Made by a program: the position numbers and the translations under genes. Source: Marinobacter sp. DY40_1A1 (GTDB taxonomy: Bacteria > Pseudomonadota > Gammaproteobacteria > Pseudomonadales > Oleiphilaceae). From it: a DNA stretch of 64,000 bases. The stretch is from assembly GCF_016597815.1 (NCBI RefSeq), contig NZ_VCHA01000001.1, positions 248,001-312,000 of the forward strand. Reading direction: 5' to 3'. Below, in pieces: positions 54,258 to 63,632 of the stretch (positions are counted from its first letter, which is position 1; each line of letters starts with the position of its first letter). Under the pieces are notes generated by a model. It was not told where the DNA came from. It did not search any database and saw only the letters and a list, made by a program, of their open reading frames with translations.

Positions 54258-55795
54258 CAGTTTATCTCCCCCACCAATGGGTTCTGAGGAATATGCACAG
54301 GCGTCTGCAGGATGTTGATATAGCCCTGATTATCGTACACCTGCTCTGCAGTCGCGCGAGTGAAGTCGCTCAGGGGACCCGCTAAAACCACGATCAGCAT
54401 TGTAAGGCAGGTCAGGATGCCGGTAGAGATAGCAACTCTGTTGTTCATGGGTTCCGGGGTTTCCAGATGGCCATCTATATTCCACCAGAAAACGATACTG
54501 CCCGCACGGCTGTAAGCAATAAGCGTTAGGAAACCACCAATCAGCAACACACCCCATAGCCAAGCCATTTCTGCACCGGGCTCTACAGATTGAAGGATCA
54601 GCAGCTTGCCGAAAAAGCCACTCAAAGGCGGTAGGCCGGCAGCGGCTACAGCACCGATAAGGAACAGCACACTCAGGAAGGTTCTGTGGTGCATTTTGGG
54701 TGCAGTCACTATGCTGTCACCTGCCGCGCCTCTTTGGCTTGCGACCAGTTCGGACACAAGAAAAAGGGCGGCAACCGTCCAGGTTGTGCTCACCAGATAG
54801 AATAGAGCGGCTGAGAGCCCAGCTTCAGAGCCCAGGGCGATGGGGGCAAGCAAAGTCCCTACGGAAATAATCACCTGCCAGGCGACCAGTGTTTTCAGAT
54901 TGTCAGCGCCTAAAGCACCAATGACACCCATGCTCAAGGTAACCAGTGCCAGAGGGAAGAGCCAGTCCATGCCAAGGTTGGCAAGTTCGCCGGCATCATC
55001 CCCGAACATCAGCGGGTAAATTCTTACAATGGCGTAAATGCCCACCTTGGTCATGACAGCAAAAAGGGCTGCGACGGGGGCCGTTGCTCTGGCGTAAGCT
55101 TTTGGCAACCAGAAACACAATGGAAGGATGGCTGCTTTCAGGCCGAAAACAACCAGCAACATCATGCCACCGGCCTTCACAAGGTTCAGGTTGTTGCCCG
55201 TCACCTGTGGGATTTTTACCGCCAGATCCGCCATGTTCAAAGTGCCGGTTACACTGTAAATCATACCTACGCTGATCAGGAACAGGGCAGAACCGGCCAG
55301 GTTCAGAACAACGTAATGAAGCCCGGCCACTGTGCGCGAGGAGCCTCCGCCGTGCATGAGCAATCCGTAGGAGGCAATCAGCAGAACCTCAAAGGCAACA
55401 AACAGGTTGAATAGATCGCCGGTGAGAAAGGCAATGTTCAGGCCCATCAACTGGAACAGAAACAATCCATGGAACTGGCGGTTGCCTTCATCTGCGCCGC
55501 CGCTCGCGTAAATGTGGCAGAACAGGCCGAGAACCGCGGTTAGCACCAGCATCAAGGCTGCCAACCTGTCGAGCACCAGAACTATGCCGAAGGGTGGCTG
55601 CCAGTTGCCGAATGCATAAACGCGGTAGCTGCCATCGGTGGCAAGCGCCAACAAAACAACTGCGGAAACAAGCATTAACACTGTCGTGGCAATGGCCAAG
55701 GTGCGGCGCAAGCTGATAGGGGCATAGCCCATAAATACTTGCAGAATACCGCCGAGCAGAGGAATCAGAATAGGAGCGATAAGCCAGTGAGTCAT
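54257..55795 (-). CDS. mrpD: Na+/H+ antiporter subunit D (MrpD/PhaD/MnhD)
   Basis: 512-residue integral membrane protein with about fourteen helices, homologous to the NuoN/NuoM-type proton-pumping subunits. Visible are FVAFEVLLIASYGLL (catalytic glutamate helix), GLKAAILPLCFWLPKAYARAT and the lysine helices. It is one of the two antiporter-like subunits of the Mrp complex. Overlaps mrpC by 4 nt. Confidence 0.93.
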   Translation of the reverse strand: MTHWLIAPILIPLLGGILQVFMGYAPISLRRTLAIATTVLMLVSAVVLLALATDGSYRVYAFGNWQPPFGIVLVLDRLAALMLVLTAVLGLFCHIYASGGADEGNRQFHGLFLFQLMGLNIAFLTGDLFNLFVAFEVLLIASYGLLMHGGGSSRTVAGLHYVVLNLAGSALFLISVGMIYSVTGTLNMADLAVKIPQVTGNNLNLVKAGGMMLLVVFGLKAAILPLCFWLPKAYARATAPVAALFAVMTKVGIYAIVRIYPLMFGDDAGELANLGMDWLFPLALVTLSMGVIGALGADNLKTLVAWQVIISVGTLLAPIALGSEAGLSAALFYLVSTTWTVAALFLVSELVASQRGAAGDSIVTAPKMHHRTFLSVLFLIGAVAAAGLPPLSGFFGKLLILQSVEPGAEMAWLWGVLLIGGFLTLIAYSRAGSIVFWWNIDGHLETPEPMNNRVAISTGILTCLTMLIVVLAGPLSDFTRATAEQVYDNQGYINILQTPVHIPQNPLVGEIN

Positions 55796-56160
55796 TTACC
55801 GCTTACCTCTTGCTCAAGTTTTGAAGGTGGTGGGGCAGTCTCGCGCCGACCATCTACATGGTCGTTTTCGTTGTCTGCCAGATTGCGCAGTGACAAAACA
55901 ACCAGAAACGCAGTCATGGCAAAGCCAATGACGATGGCCGTGAGCACCAGTGCCTGTGGTAAAGGGTCTGAATAGCTCGCGGCTGTTCCGATGACGGGTT
56001 GCTGGCCTGTGGCGAGCCGCCCGGAGGCGAACAGGAACAGGTTTACACCATAGGAGAGCAGTGTCAGCCCCATGATCACAGGGAAGGTGCGAGCGCGAAG
56101 CAGCAGGTAGACGCCCGAAGTCGTTAAGGCACCGATGGCCAGTGCAAATAACAGTTCCAT
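55792..56160 (-). CDS. mrpC: Na+/H+ antiporter subunit C (MrpC/PhaC/MnhC)
   Basis: 122-residue three-helix NuoK homologue with SGVYLLLRARTFPVIMGLTLLSYGVNLFLF (part: MGLTLLSYGVNLFLF) and DPLPQALVLTAIVIGFA. Overlaps mrpAB by 1 nt and mrpD by 4 nt. Confidence 0.92.
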   Translation of the reverse strand: MELLFALAIGALTTSGVYLLLRARTFPVIMGLTLLSYGVNLFLFASGRLATGQQPVIGTAASYSDPLPQALVLTAIVIGFAMTAFLVVLSLRNLADNENDHVDGRRETAPPPSKLEQEVSGK

Positions 56161-58961
56161 TACGCGCCCTCCATTTTGCTTTTAATGGCTGAGTGAGGCG
56201 ACAGCCGACCGATGCTGACCAGGGCCAGCAAGGTTGCGCCAATCACTGCCAGATAAACACCCAGATCAAACACCAAGGCTGAGGCAACTTCGAATTTGCC
56301 CACCACAGGCCAGTTGATATAGCCAAATGTAGTGGTCAGGAACGGATAGCCAAACGCCAGGCTGCCGGCACCCGCTATGGTGGCAAACAGTAAACCGAGG
56401 CCAATTACGTTGTGGTATCTGAATGGAATGCGATCCTCGGTCCACACCATGCCGCTGGCTATATACTGGAGAATTAGCGCTACGGAGGTAATAAGACCAG
56501 CAATAAAGCCGCCCCCAGGCAGGTTGTGCCCACGCAGGAAGATATAGGCAGACACCATCAGCGCCAGCGGCAGCATGGGACGGGCCACTTGCCGCAACAT
56601 CAGCGGGTAGTGATCCCGTGTCCAGGCATGCCCCAACCCGTCTCCCGGAGGGGGAGTCAGTGCTGTGTTTTTCAACATGGCGTAGATGCCGAGCGCCGCA
56701 ATAGCCAGCACCGTAATCTCGCCCAAGGTATCGAAGCCACGGAAGTCGACCAGGATTACGTTAACGACGTTGGTTCCACCACCGCCGGGTTTGCTGTTCT
56801 CCAGGAAGAACTCTGAAATGGAGCTGAAGGGCTGAGTCAGCATGGTCAGGGTGATCAGGGTCATGCCGGTACCTGCAGCCAGTGCAATCAGGATATCGCG
56901 GATGCGCTGGCCTTTAGAGCTTTCAATGGGGGTCCAGGAGGGCATGTAGTATAGCGCCAGCATCAGCAGGACAATGGTCACAACCTCCACAGAGAGCTGC
57001 GTCATGGCCAGATCTGGTGCGGAGAAGCGTGCAAACCCCAAGGCCACAACCAGGCCTACCACGCTCAGGAGTACGAGTGCGTAAAAGCGTTCCCGGTGCC
57101 AGGTTGCTGTTGCCAGGGCGGATACGATCAGCACGCTGGCGGCAGTGCCCGTGGGCCAATCCACAGGGCTAAGCCCATTCTCGCCAATATAAAAGCCATT
57201 CTCCGCAAGCGGCATTATGGCTACCGCAATAACGCTGACCACCAGAAGCAGGGCATAGCGTTGCAATGAGCCGTTTTCAAGCCACCCGGTAAAGCTATGA
57301 GCCATGTCTTCAATCTTCGAGACCACAAACTCGAATACCGCCTTGCCATCGACTTCCCGAAGCTGAGCATGGAAGTCGAAAAAGCGCTGGCGCTGGGTGT
57401 ACATCAGCAGGCCACCAAAGAAAGCGAGGAAACTCATCAGCAGTGGCAGGTTAAAGCCATGAAGGATCGCCAGTTGATAGTCTGGTACTTCACCGCCAAG
57501 GGTTGCTGAAGCTGCGGAATACAGCAGAGGCCCAACGGAGATAGTCGGGAACACACCAACCATGATGCAGGCAAACACAAGAATCTCCACTGGGAACTTC
57601 ATGTAGCGGGGAGGCTCGTGGGGCGGGAATTTGGGTAGATCTACCGGCTTACCGTTGAAGAATACGTCGTGGACAAAGCGGGCCGAATAGGCAACGGCAA
57701 AAATACCCGCCAGGGTTGCAACAATCGGTGGCACCCAGGCCCAGAGGCCAGGCAGGTTGAGCTGCAGGGACTCGGCAAAGAACATTTCCTTACTGAGGAA
57801 ACCGTTCAGCAAAGGAACACCCGCCATGGAAGAGGCTGCCACCATGGCGAGGGTGGCGGTATGGGGCATATAACGCCAAAGCCCGTTGATTCGCCGCATA
57901 TCGCGGGTGCCTGTTTCATGGTCGATGATACCTGCGGCCATGAACAGCGAAGCCTTGAAGGTGGCATGGTTGATTACATGGAATATAGCGGCAACCGCAG
58001 CCAGTTGAGTGCCCATGCCCAACAGCAGCGTAATCAGGCCCAGATGACTAACTGTTGAATAGGCAAGCAAGCCTTTCAAATCGTGTTTGAACATGGCGAT
58101 ATAAGCGCCAAGAAGCAATGTGGCCATGCCGGTGAAACTGACCATATAGAACCATTGCTCGGTTCCCGCCAAAGCCGGATACAGGCGCGCCATCAGGAAG
58201 ATGCCCGCTTTTACCATGGTGGCCGAATGCAGGTAAGCAGAGATAGGTGTGGGCGCCTGCATGGCATGAGGCAACCAGAAATGAAACGGGAACTGGGCAG
58301 ATTTGGTAAAAGCGCCAAGCAAAACCAGAGTCAGGGCTACGGGATACAGCGAATGGGATTTGATGAGATCGCCTGCGGCAAGCACATCATCCAGTTCAAA
58401 ACTGCCAACAATATTGCCGATAAGCAGAATGCCGGCCAGCAGGGCCAACCCGCCGCCGCCGGTTATCGCCAGAGCCATCCGGGCACCACGCCGAGCATCC
58501 TGCTTATGGGTCCAGAAGCTGATCAGCAGGAAAGAGGTCAGGCTGGTGAGTTCCCAGAAGATCAGCATCAACAGCAGGTTGCCAGAAAGCACAATGCCCA
58601 GCATGGAACCTTTGAAGCACAGAAGCAGGGAGTAGAACTTGGCTACGTTCTCCTTGGCGCTCAGGTAATAGTGCGAGTAGATGATAACCAGCAGGCCGAT
58701 GATCAGTATCAGCAGTGCGAACAGAAGCGCAAGACCATCAAGGCGAAAGCTGAAGGAGAGCCCGAGTGCCGGCAGCCACTCGTATGTGTGAAGCACCGTG
58801 CCACCTGCTGAAAGAACAGACCAGTGGGGGAACAGTGCCGCCAGCGCAATCAGTGCCGGGACGGATGATGCTATTGCGATAGCCGTTCGCCCGCCCTGGG
58901 CAAATAAGGGCGCCGCAATGGCCCCCAGAAACGGCAGTAATACAACTAGCGGTAGCGACAT
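56160..58961 (-). CDS. mrpA: Na+/H+ antiporter subunits A and B, fused (MrpAB/PhaAB)
   Basis: 933-residue protein that opens the operon. The first about 770 residues are MrpA: NuoL-like with SFLLISFWTHKQDARRGA, KSAQFPFHFWLPHAMQAPTP and SHLGLITLLLGMGTQLA. The rest, with LPGGGFIAGLITSVALILQYIASG, is MrpB, so A and B are one chain as in group-2 (PhaAB) operons. With C-G they form a secondary antiporter exporting sodium (or potassium) for protons, and would recharge the sodium gradient used by the DAACS and NSS transporters in this window. Confidence 0.95.
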   Translation of the reverse strand: MSLPLVVLLPFLGAIAAPLFAQGGRTAIAIASSVPALIALAALFPHWSVLSAGGTVLHTYEWLPALGLSFSFRLDGLALLFALLILIIGLLVIIYSHYYLSAKENVAKFYSLLLCFKGSMLGIVLSGNLLLMLIFWELTSLTSFLLISFWTHKQDARRGARMALAITGGGGLALLAGILLIGNIVGSFELDDVLAAGDLIKSHSLYPVALTLVLLGAFTKSAQFPFHFWLPHAMQAPTPISAYLHSATMVKAGIFLMARLYPALAGTEQWFYMVSFTGMATLLLGAYIAMFKHDLKGLLAYSTVSHLGLITLLLGMGTQLAAVAAIFHVINHATFKASLFMAAGIIDHETGTRDMRRINGLWRYMPHTATLAMVAASSMAGVPLLNGFLSKEMFFAESLQLNLPGLWAWVPPIVATLAGIFAVAYSARFVHDVFFNGKPVDLPKFPPHEPPRYMKFPVEILVFACIMVGVFPTISVGPLLYSAASATLGGEVPDYQLAILHGFNLPLLMSFLAFFGGLLMYTQRQRFFDFHAQLREVDGKAVFEFVVSKIEDMAHSFTGWLENGSLQRYALLLVVSVIAVAIMPLAENGFYIGENGLSPVDWPTGTAASVLIVSALATATWHRERFYALVLLSVVGLVVALGFARFSAPDLAMTQLSVEVVTIVLLMLALYYMPSWTPIESSKGQRIRDILIALAAGTGMTLITLTMLTQPFSSISEFFLENSKPGGGGTNVVNVILVDFRGFDTLGEITVLAIAALGIYAMLKNTALTPPPGDGLGHAWTRDHYPLMLRQVARPMLPLALMVSAYIFLRGHNLPGGGFIAGLITSVALILQYIASGMVWTEDRIPFRYHNVIGLGLLFATIAGAGSLAFGYPFLTTTFGYINWPVVGKFEVASALVFDLGVYLAVIGATLLALVSIGRLSPHSAIKSKMEGA

Positions 58962-59355
58962 CGCAGCCTCGTTAGCGATTTTCTTTTTATGAATGAAATT
59001 GGTTTATGAGCTTGAGTCTAGACGCCCATCGGTCACCCTGCACAGGTCGCATGGAGGCGATGTGGTTGGGCAGCGGGAGTTGGATCAGCGAAAGGCTGGT
59101 GGATCCGGGAAGTAGGGTAAACGCCCACGATGCCGCGCGATGTCAGCGGTGAGAGGGGGGCGATTGGTCTGCTTGCAGCCGACGGACCTTGCGGTCATGG
59201 TTGCTCCGTTAGTAAAACCTGGCCATTGATAATACGTGCCCGGGCTCGCAGGTCAAGTCGACTTGTGATCAATCAATTGGAGTCTGGATGCTTTTATGTG
59301 ACGTGGAGGGACACAGTCAGACCCTGTTTTGCGATCTTTATTTGCCAAAGAAACG
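58962..59355. other. 394-nt leader region of the mrp operon
   Basis: No coding feature is supported; an 80-codon frame at 59130-59372 on the plus strand has no ribosome binding site and unusual composition. It holds a promoter candidate (see 59229-59256) and a long untranslated leader of about 260 nt before mrpAB. Confidence 0.5.
59229..59256 (-). promoter_or_regulatory. Sigma-70-like promoter candidate for the mrp operon
   Basis: On the minus strand TTGACC (59256-59251) and TATTAT (59234-59229) are 16 nt apart, close to consensus. A start site would fall near 59222, about 260 nt before mrpAB. Confidence 0.4.
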
Positions 59356-59520
59356 TTATTTGGCGGATTTGAGCGCGTTGAAAATGGCTTCGGCCTCCGC
59401 CTCCAGAACCATGCTGCGCAAGCTATCGCCCTGATGGGACGCCTTCTCGATCTGTGCAAGCTTCATGGTGTACAGCCTGCTGAGAACTTCAGTCCGGGTT
59501 TGTTGAGCCGGTGCGTTCAT
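59356..59520 (-). CDS. Small soluble helical protein, 54 residues
   Basis: The ATG at 59520 has GGGAGA 8 nt upstream and is preferred to the ATG at 59538. The product is a charged helical protein (SRLYTMKLAQIEKASHQGD, then SMVLEAEAEAIFNAL) with no membrane part. It is on the same strand as mrp but about 400 nt upstream and outside the likely promoter. No family recognised. Confidence 0.5.
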   Translation of the reverse strand: MNAPAQQTRTEVLSRLYTMKLAQIEKASHQGDSLRSMVLEAEAEAIFNALKSAK

Positions 59521-59625
59521 GGCGCGTTTCTCCCACATGACACCTGTCAGTATAGTTTACGGAAACACTCGGCCGGTGGCCGCTTGAGTCATCTGATGCA
59601 TAACCTGGGCCAAGCAGTCAGCACA

Positions 59626-60693
59626 CTATCTGCCGAATCGGGACCGGTAGGCACCAGGAGCCAGCCCGGTTTGTTTGCGAAACAGACGGCTGAACGAGCT
59701 GACATCTTCGTAGCCCACCAGCCGGGTAATGTCCTCCACAGGCAAGCGAGAGTTTTCCAGATGGCTGCGGGCAGCCTCTAGTCTTATAGATTGCAGGTAG
59801 CTTTTGGGCGTTTCGCCGGTGGCTACCTTGAATCGCCGCATCAGCGAGCGGGTAGTCAGGCCACTGAAAGCGGCAAGGGACTGCAGGTTAATGTCTTCGC
59901 CGTAGTTTTCCTCCAGCCAGCTTTGCAGTTTGAGGATTACTGAGTCTGAATGGTAACGCTTGGCTTGAAGTGCGCTATAGGGTGCCTGGCTGTTACGCCC
60001 GGCATCGATCACAAACGCCTTCGCCAGTTCCCGGGCGACCTGAGCGCCTGCGCGACGCTCTATAAGGTGCACACCCAAATCCCACCAAGCCATGCCACCA
60101 CCTGCACAGGCAATGTGGCCATCTACTGTTACGAGCTTTTCGGGGTTCAGATTTACTTGCGGGTAGCTCTGGCGAAACCTGTCACTGAAGCCCCAGTGGG
60201 TGGTGGCCTCTTTATTGTTGAGCAAGCCCGCCTCAGCCAGCAGAAAAGCCCCGGTGCAGTTACTCGCTAACTGAACCTGCCCGGCGCTATTCGGGTTCGG
60301 GACACTGAACTGGCCAAGCCAGGTAACCAGTTCCGGATTTGACGCCAGCACCTGATCAATCGGTGCACCGATGGTCGGCACGATCACCAGATCGGCACTC
60401 TCTGCATCCAGATCTTCCCAACTTCCATCCGAAACCAAAGTGATGCCGTTAATACACCGGCAGTGATCGCCGTTGCGCGTTAGTAGCTGAGTAGTGAAGT
60501 GTGGTTCAGGTTGCTCACCATGAATCCGCGCCCAGGTAACGCCAGCCAAGCGAAATAAATCGATCACACCTGTGATGGCACTGGCTAAAGCACCATCAAA
60601 TCCAATAATTGAAACCTTTTGCACGAATTCTCCCGGCCGAACGACTGAGTCAGGGCGAAGCAGTACCACCATCACCCGGGAGCCAAAGCTCAT
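59626..60693 (-). CDS. GlxA-type transcriptional regulator (DJ-1/PfpI plus AraC domains)
   Basis: 355 residues: an N-terminal DJ-1/PfpI-like domain (about 26-200; VSIIGFDGALAS, LASNCTGAFLLAEAGLLNNKEATTHW, in which C143-like nucleophile context NCTGAF is seen), then an AraC-type double helix-turn-helix (INLQSLAAFSGLTTRSLMRRF and VEDITRLVGYEDVSSFSRLF). It is divergent from the acyl-CoA dehydrogenase gene with a 120-nt shared region, so control of the alkane/fatty-acid genes is a reasonable inference. Confidence 0.88.
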   Translation of the reverse strand: MSFGSRVMVVLLRPDSVVRPGEFVQKVSIIGFDGALASAITGVIDLFRLAGVTWARIHGEQPEPHFTTQLLTRNGDHCRCINGITLVSDGSWEDLDAESADLVIVPTIGAPIDQVLASNPELVTWLGQFSVPNPNSAGQVQLASNCTGAFLLAEAGLLNNKEATTHWGFSDRFRQSYPQVNLNPEKLVTVDGHIACAGGGMAWWDLGVHLIERRAGAQVARELAKAFVIDAGRNSQAPYSALQAKRYHSDSVILKLQSWLEENYGEDINLQSLAAFSGLTTRSLMRRFKVATGETPKSYLQSIRLEAARSHLENSRLPVEDITRLVGYEDVSSFSRLFRKQTGLAPGAYRSRFGR

Positions 60694-60813
60694 AGGTATT
60701 TGGCAGTATTGGCCATGATTATGTCATAAATGCCGGTTCCCAGAAAAACCCGGTTGTGAGAGCCTGTACACAATTAAAGAAATGCTCCAGCCAATTACCA
60801 GGAAGCTGCATAA

Positions 60814-62616
60814 ATGACCGACACTCTGATAGATCGCCGCGATCTGGCGTTCCAACTCTACGAAGTTCTCGATACCGAAAGCCTGCTCAGCCGCGACCGG
60901 TTCAACGAGCACAACCGCGATACCTTCGATGCCGTTATCGAAACCGCCGATAAAATGGCCAGAGAGAAGTTTGCCAATCACAACAGCGCGGCTGACAAAG
61001 ACGAGCCAAAGTTCGTTAATGGCCAGGTGGAAATGCTGCCTGAAGTAAAAGAGGCCTTCGATGCCTACGCCGAAGCCGGGTTTATTGCGGGGCGCTACGA
61101 TTACGAGCTGGGCGGCATGCAGCTCCCTGAAACCGTTATGGCCGCCTGTAACGGTTTCTTCACAGCCGCTAACCCGGGTACGGCAGGTTATCCGTTCCTG
61201 ACCACAGCCGCTGCAAACCTTATCCGCGTGTTTGGCAACGAATCACAGAAAGCCAGTTTCCTGCCCAACATGCTCAGCGGCCGTTATAGCGGAACCATGG
61301 CTCTGACCGAACCCCATGCCGGGTCGTCGCTGGCGGACATTCGCACGTCAGCCACGCCAACGGACGATGGCCATTACCTGATCAAAGGCGCAAAAATCTA
61401 TATATCCGGTGGTGAGCAAAGCATCACTGAGAACATCGTTCACATGGTGCTCGCCAAAATCAAAGGCGCACCGGCCGGAGTAAAAGGCATTTCCCTGTTT
61501 ATCGTTCCCAAGTTCCGGGTAGATAGTGAAGGTAATCCCGCCGACCGCAATGGCGTAAGCCTGGCAGGCCTGATACATAAACTCGGGTACCGAGGCACTA
61601 CTTCTACGGCGCTTAGTTTTGGTGACGATGCGCCTTGCCACGGTTATCTGGTGGGTGAACCCCATCAGGGTCTGAAGTACATGTTTCAGATGATGAACGA
61701 AGCCCGCGTAGGTGTAGGCTTTGGTGCAGCGGTGATTGGCTATCGTGGTTACATGCACAGCCTGGAATACGCCAAGGACCGTCTGCAGGGCCGCAAGGCT
61801 TCTGAAAAGAACCCGGAAAGCCCGCAAGTGCCGATTATTGATCACGCAGATGTGCGCCGTATGCTGCTGGCCCAGAAAGCCTATAGCGAAGGTGCAGTCG
61901 CACTTTGCCTGTATGGCGCGCGTCTGATGGACGATCAGCACACCCACCCGGATGAACAGAAGCGTATTGAAGCTGGCAAGTTGCTCGACTTACTCACGCC
62001 GGTCATCAAAACCTGGCCCTCCGAACATGGCCCGAAGGCTAACGACCTGGCGATTCAGGTCTACGGCGGTGCCGGTTACACCCGCGAGTACCCGGTGGAA
62101 CAGTGCTGGCGCGACAATCGCCTGAACCCGATCCACGAAGGCACCACTGGCATTCAAGGGCTGGACTTATTGGGCCGTAAGATCTGGCAAGACCAAAGCC
62201 ATGGCTTGCAGTTGCTGATGCAGGAAATGCAGGTCGACTTGGAAGCCGCGACCACCGATCGCTGTCAACAATGGGCGCTGTCGTTAAGCGAAACATTGCA
62301 GCAGGCAGTCAAGGTTACTCAAAGCCTGGGTAAGTCCCTGATGAGTGGCGAAGTGGACAAAACCCTTGCTAATGTCTCCTGCTATTTGCACCTGTTCGGT
62401 CACATCATCGTGGCCTGGATGTGGTTGCGTCAGGCTAATGCTGCGGCACAAGCGCTGGCTTCTGCTAACAGCGACGACGAGCGGAATTTCTACCAGGGCA
62501 AATTGCAGGCCGCTCAGTACTTCTTCCACTGGGAACTGCCGACGGTGGCTCAGGACTTGGTGCTGTTGCGGAATATGGATGACACTTGCCTCAATATGAA
62601 AGCGGAGTGGTTCTAG
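60814..62616 (+). CDS. Acyl-CoA dehydrogenase, long form
   Basis: 600-residue FAD-dependent enzyme for the first step of beta-oxidation. Core features are MALTEPHAGSSLADIRTSA (FAD/substrate segment), YGGAGYTREYPVEQCWRDNRLNPIHEGTTGIQGLDL, in which E442 of IHEGTTGIQ is the likely catalytic base. The C-terminal 110 residues add a four-helix segment, as in DmdC-type and other extended ACADs. It probably feeds the crotonase encoded 88 nt downstream. Confidence 0.92.
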   Translation: MTDTLIDRRDLAFQLYEVLDTESLLSRDRFNEHNRDTFDAVIETADKMAREKFANHNSAADKDEPKFVNGQVEMLPEVKEAFDAYAEAGFIAGRYDYELGGMQLPETVMAACNGFFTAANPGTAGYPFLTTAAANLIRVFGNESQKASFLPNMLSGRYSGTMALTEPHAGSSLADIRTSATPTDDGHYLIKGAKIYISGGEQSITENIVHMVLAKIKGAPAGVKGISLFIVPKFRVDSEGNPADRNGVSLAGLIHKLGYRGTTSTALSFGDDAPCHGYLVGEPHQGLKYMFQMMNEARVGVGFGAAVIGYRGYMHSLEYAKDRLQGRKASEKNPESPQVPIIDHADVRRMLLAQKAYSEGAVALCLYGARLMDDQHTHPDEQKRIEAGKLLDLLTPVIKTWPSEHGPKANDLAIQVYGGAGYTREYPVEQCWRDNRLNPIHEGTTGIQGLDLLGRKIWQDQSHGLQLLMQEMQVDLEAATTDRCQQWALSLSETLQQAVKVTQSLGKSLMSGEVDKTLANVSCYLHLFGHIIVAWMWLRQANAAAQALASANSDDERNFYQGKLQAAQYFFHWELPTVAQDLVLLRNMDDTCLNMKAEWF

Positions 62617-62704
62617 GTTTCGGTGTCCGCACCACCCATCTAAGCGCCAAGCTATTGAAGTACGCTGCCAAGAGCTCTTGAACTACTTATAAATGGTGAT
62701 ACTT

Positions 62705-63484
62705 ATGTCTTTGGTTAAGGTAACGAAGAAAAATCACATCCTGCTCATAGGGCTAAACCGCCCCGAAAAAATGAACGCCATGAACCGCGCCATGTACCAC
62801 GAAATCGCTGCGGCTTATTACCAGTTGGAGCACGACGACGATTTGAGAGTGGGGCTGATGTATGCCGAAGGCGATCACTTCACCAGCGGCCTGCAGCTGG
62901 ATGATTGGGCAGGTGTGTTTTCAAACGGTGAGGGAATAGAACCGGCTGATGGTGAGCTGGATCCGTTCCATATAACCGGCGACGGCCTCAGCAAACCCGT
63001 GGTGTTCGCTGCCCAGGGCATTTGTTTTACCTGCGGTGTGGAAATGATGCTGAACACAGACGTTCGCGTAGCAGCGAAAGGAACCCGCTTTGCTCAGTTG
63101 GAAGTCAAACGCGGCATCTTCGCCTGCGGTGGCGCGACTATCCGCCTGCAACGGGAAATCGGGTGGGGCAACGCTCAGCGTTATTTGCTCACCGGTGATG
63201 AATGGACCGCCGAACAAGCTTACGAGTGGGGCTTGATACAGGAACTGGTTGAGCCGGGCGAGCAGTTCAACGCTGCACTGGCAATCGCCGAGAAGATCGC
63301 CAGTGCTGCGCCTCTGGGTGTGCGCGGCAGCCTGAAATCCTCCAAAATCGCCGTAAGCGAAGGCGAGGAAGCAGCAAAACAGCGCTTGTTCCCGGATCTG
63401 CAACCAGTCATGGCCAGCGAGGATGTGAAAGAAGGTATTCAGTCTTTCCTCGAACGGCGAGATGCAGTGTTCAAAGGAAAATAA
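62705..63484 (+). CDS. Crotonase/enoyl-CoA hydratase family protein
   Basis: 259 residues from ATG 62705, preceded by GGTGAT; the ATG at 62693 lacks a ribosome binding site. The fold shows NRPEKMNAMNRAMY (typical N-terminal), oxyanion-hole segment EGDHFTSGLQLDDW and the second CGVEMMLNTDVRVAAKGTRF. The catalytic glutamates of classical hydratases are hard to place, so isomerase or hydrolase activity is possible. It is in one unit with the acyl-CoA dehydrogenase. Confidence 0.87.
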   Translation: MSLVKVTKKNHILLIGLNRPEKMNAMNRAMYHEIAAAYYQLEHDDDLRVGLMYAEGDHFTSGLQLDDWAGVFSNGEGIEPADGELDPFHITGDGLSKPVVFAAQGICFTCGVEMMLNTDVRVAAKGTRFAQLEVKRGIFACGGATIRLQREIGWGNAQRYLLTGDEWTAEQAYEWGLIQELVEPGEQFNAALAIAEKIASAAPLGVRGSLKSSKIAVSEGEEAAKQRLFPDLQPVMASEDVKEGIQSFLERRDAVFKGK

Positions 63485-63508
63485 GGCAGATAGCAGGGGC
63501 TTGAAGCT

Positions 63509-63610
63509 GCCGGTGGGCTCTGTCTCCCAAGACTGTCGGCAGCATGGATGCTGCCGTCAAGCGTACAGGGATGTATTCACAGCGTGTCTTGGGAGACAGA
63601 GCCCACCGGC
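63509..63610 (+). repeat. Intergenic structured repeat, copy C
   Basis: Perfect 25-nt inverted arms (63509-63533 with 63586-63610) that share no sequence with the arms of copies A and B. The core 63559-63584 reads AAGCGTACAG, GGATGTAT, TCACAGCG. Instead of GCGGAGCC boxes it has a 9-bp inner hairpin CGGCAGCAT-GG-ATGCTGCCG. It lies between the crotonase stop and the convergent alkB stop. Confidence 0.85.
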
Positions 63611-63632
63611 GGCCCACTCCAGAGTCTGAAAA

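Noticed and set aside
58083..58811. A 242-codon open frame on the plus strand
   Set aside because: It is antisense to mrpA, Gln/Gly/Arg-rich and without protein-family character, as expected for a shadow of a membrane-protein gene.
59130..59372. An 80-codon frame in the mrp leader region
   Set aside because: There is no ribosome binding site, Arg/Cys-rich composition is unlike a real protein here, and it is antisense to a promoter candidate.
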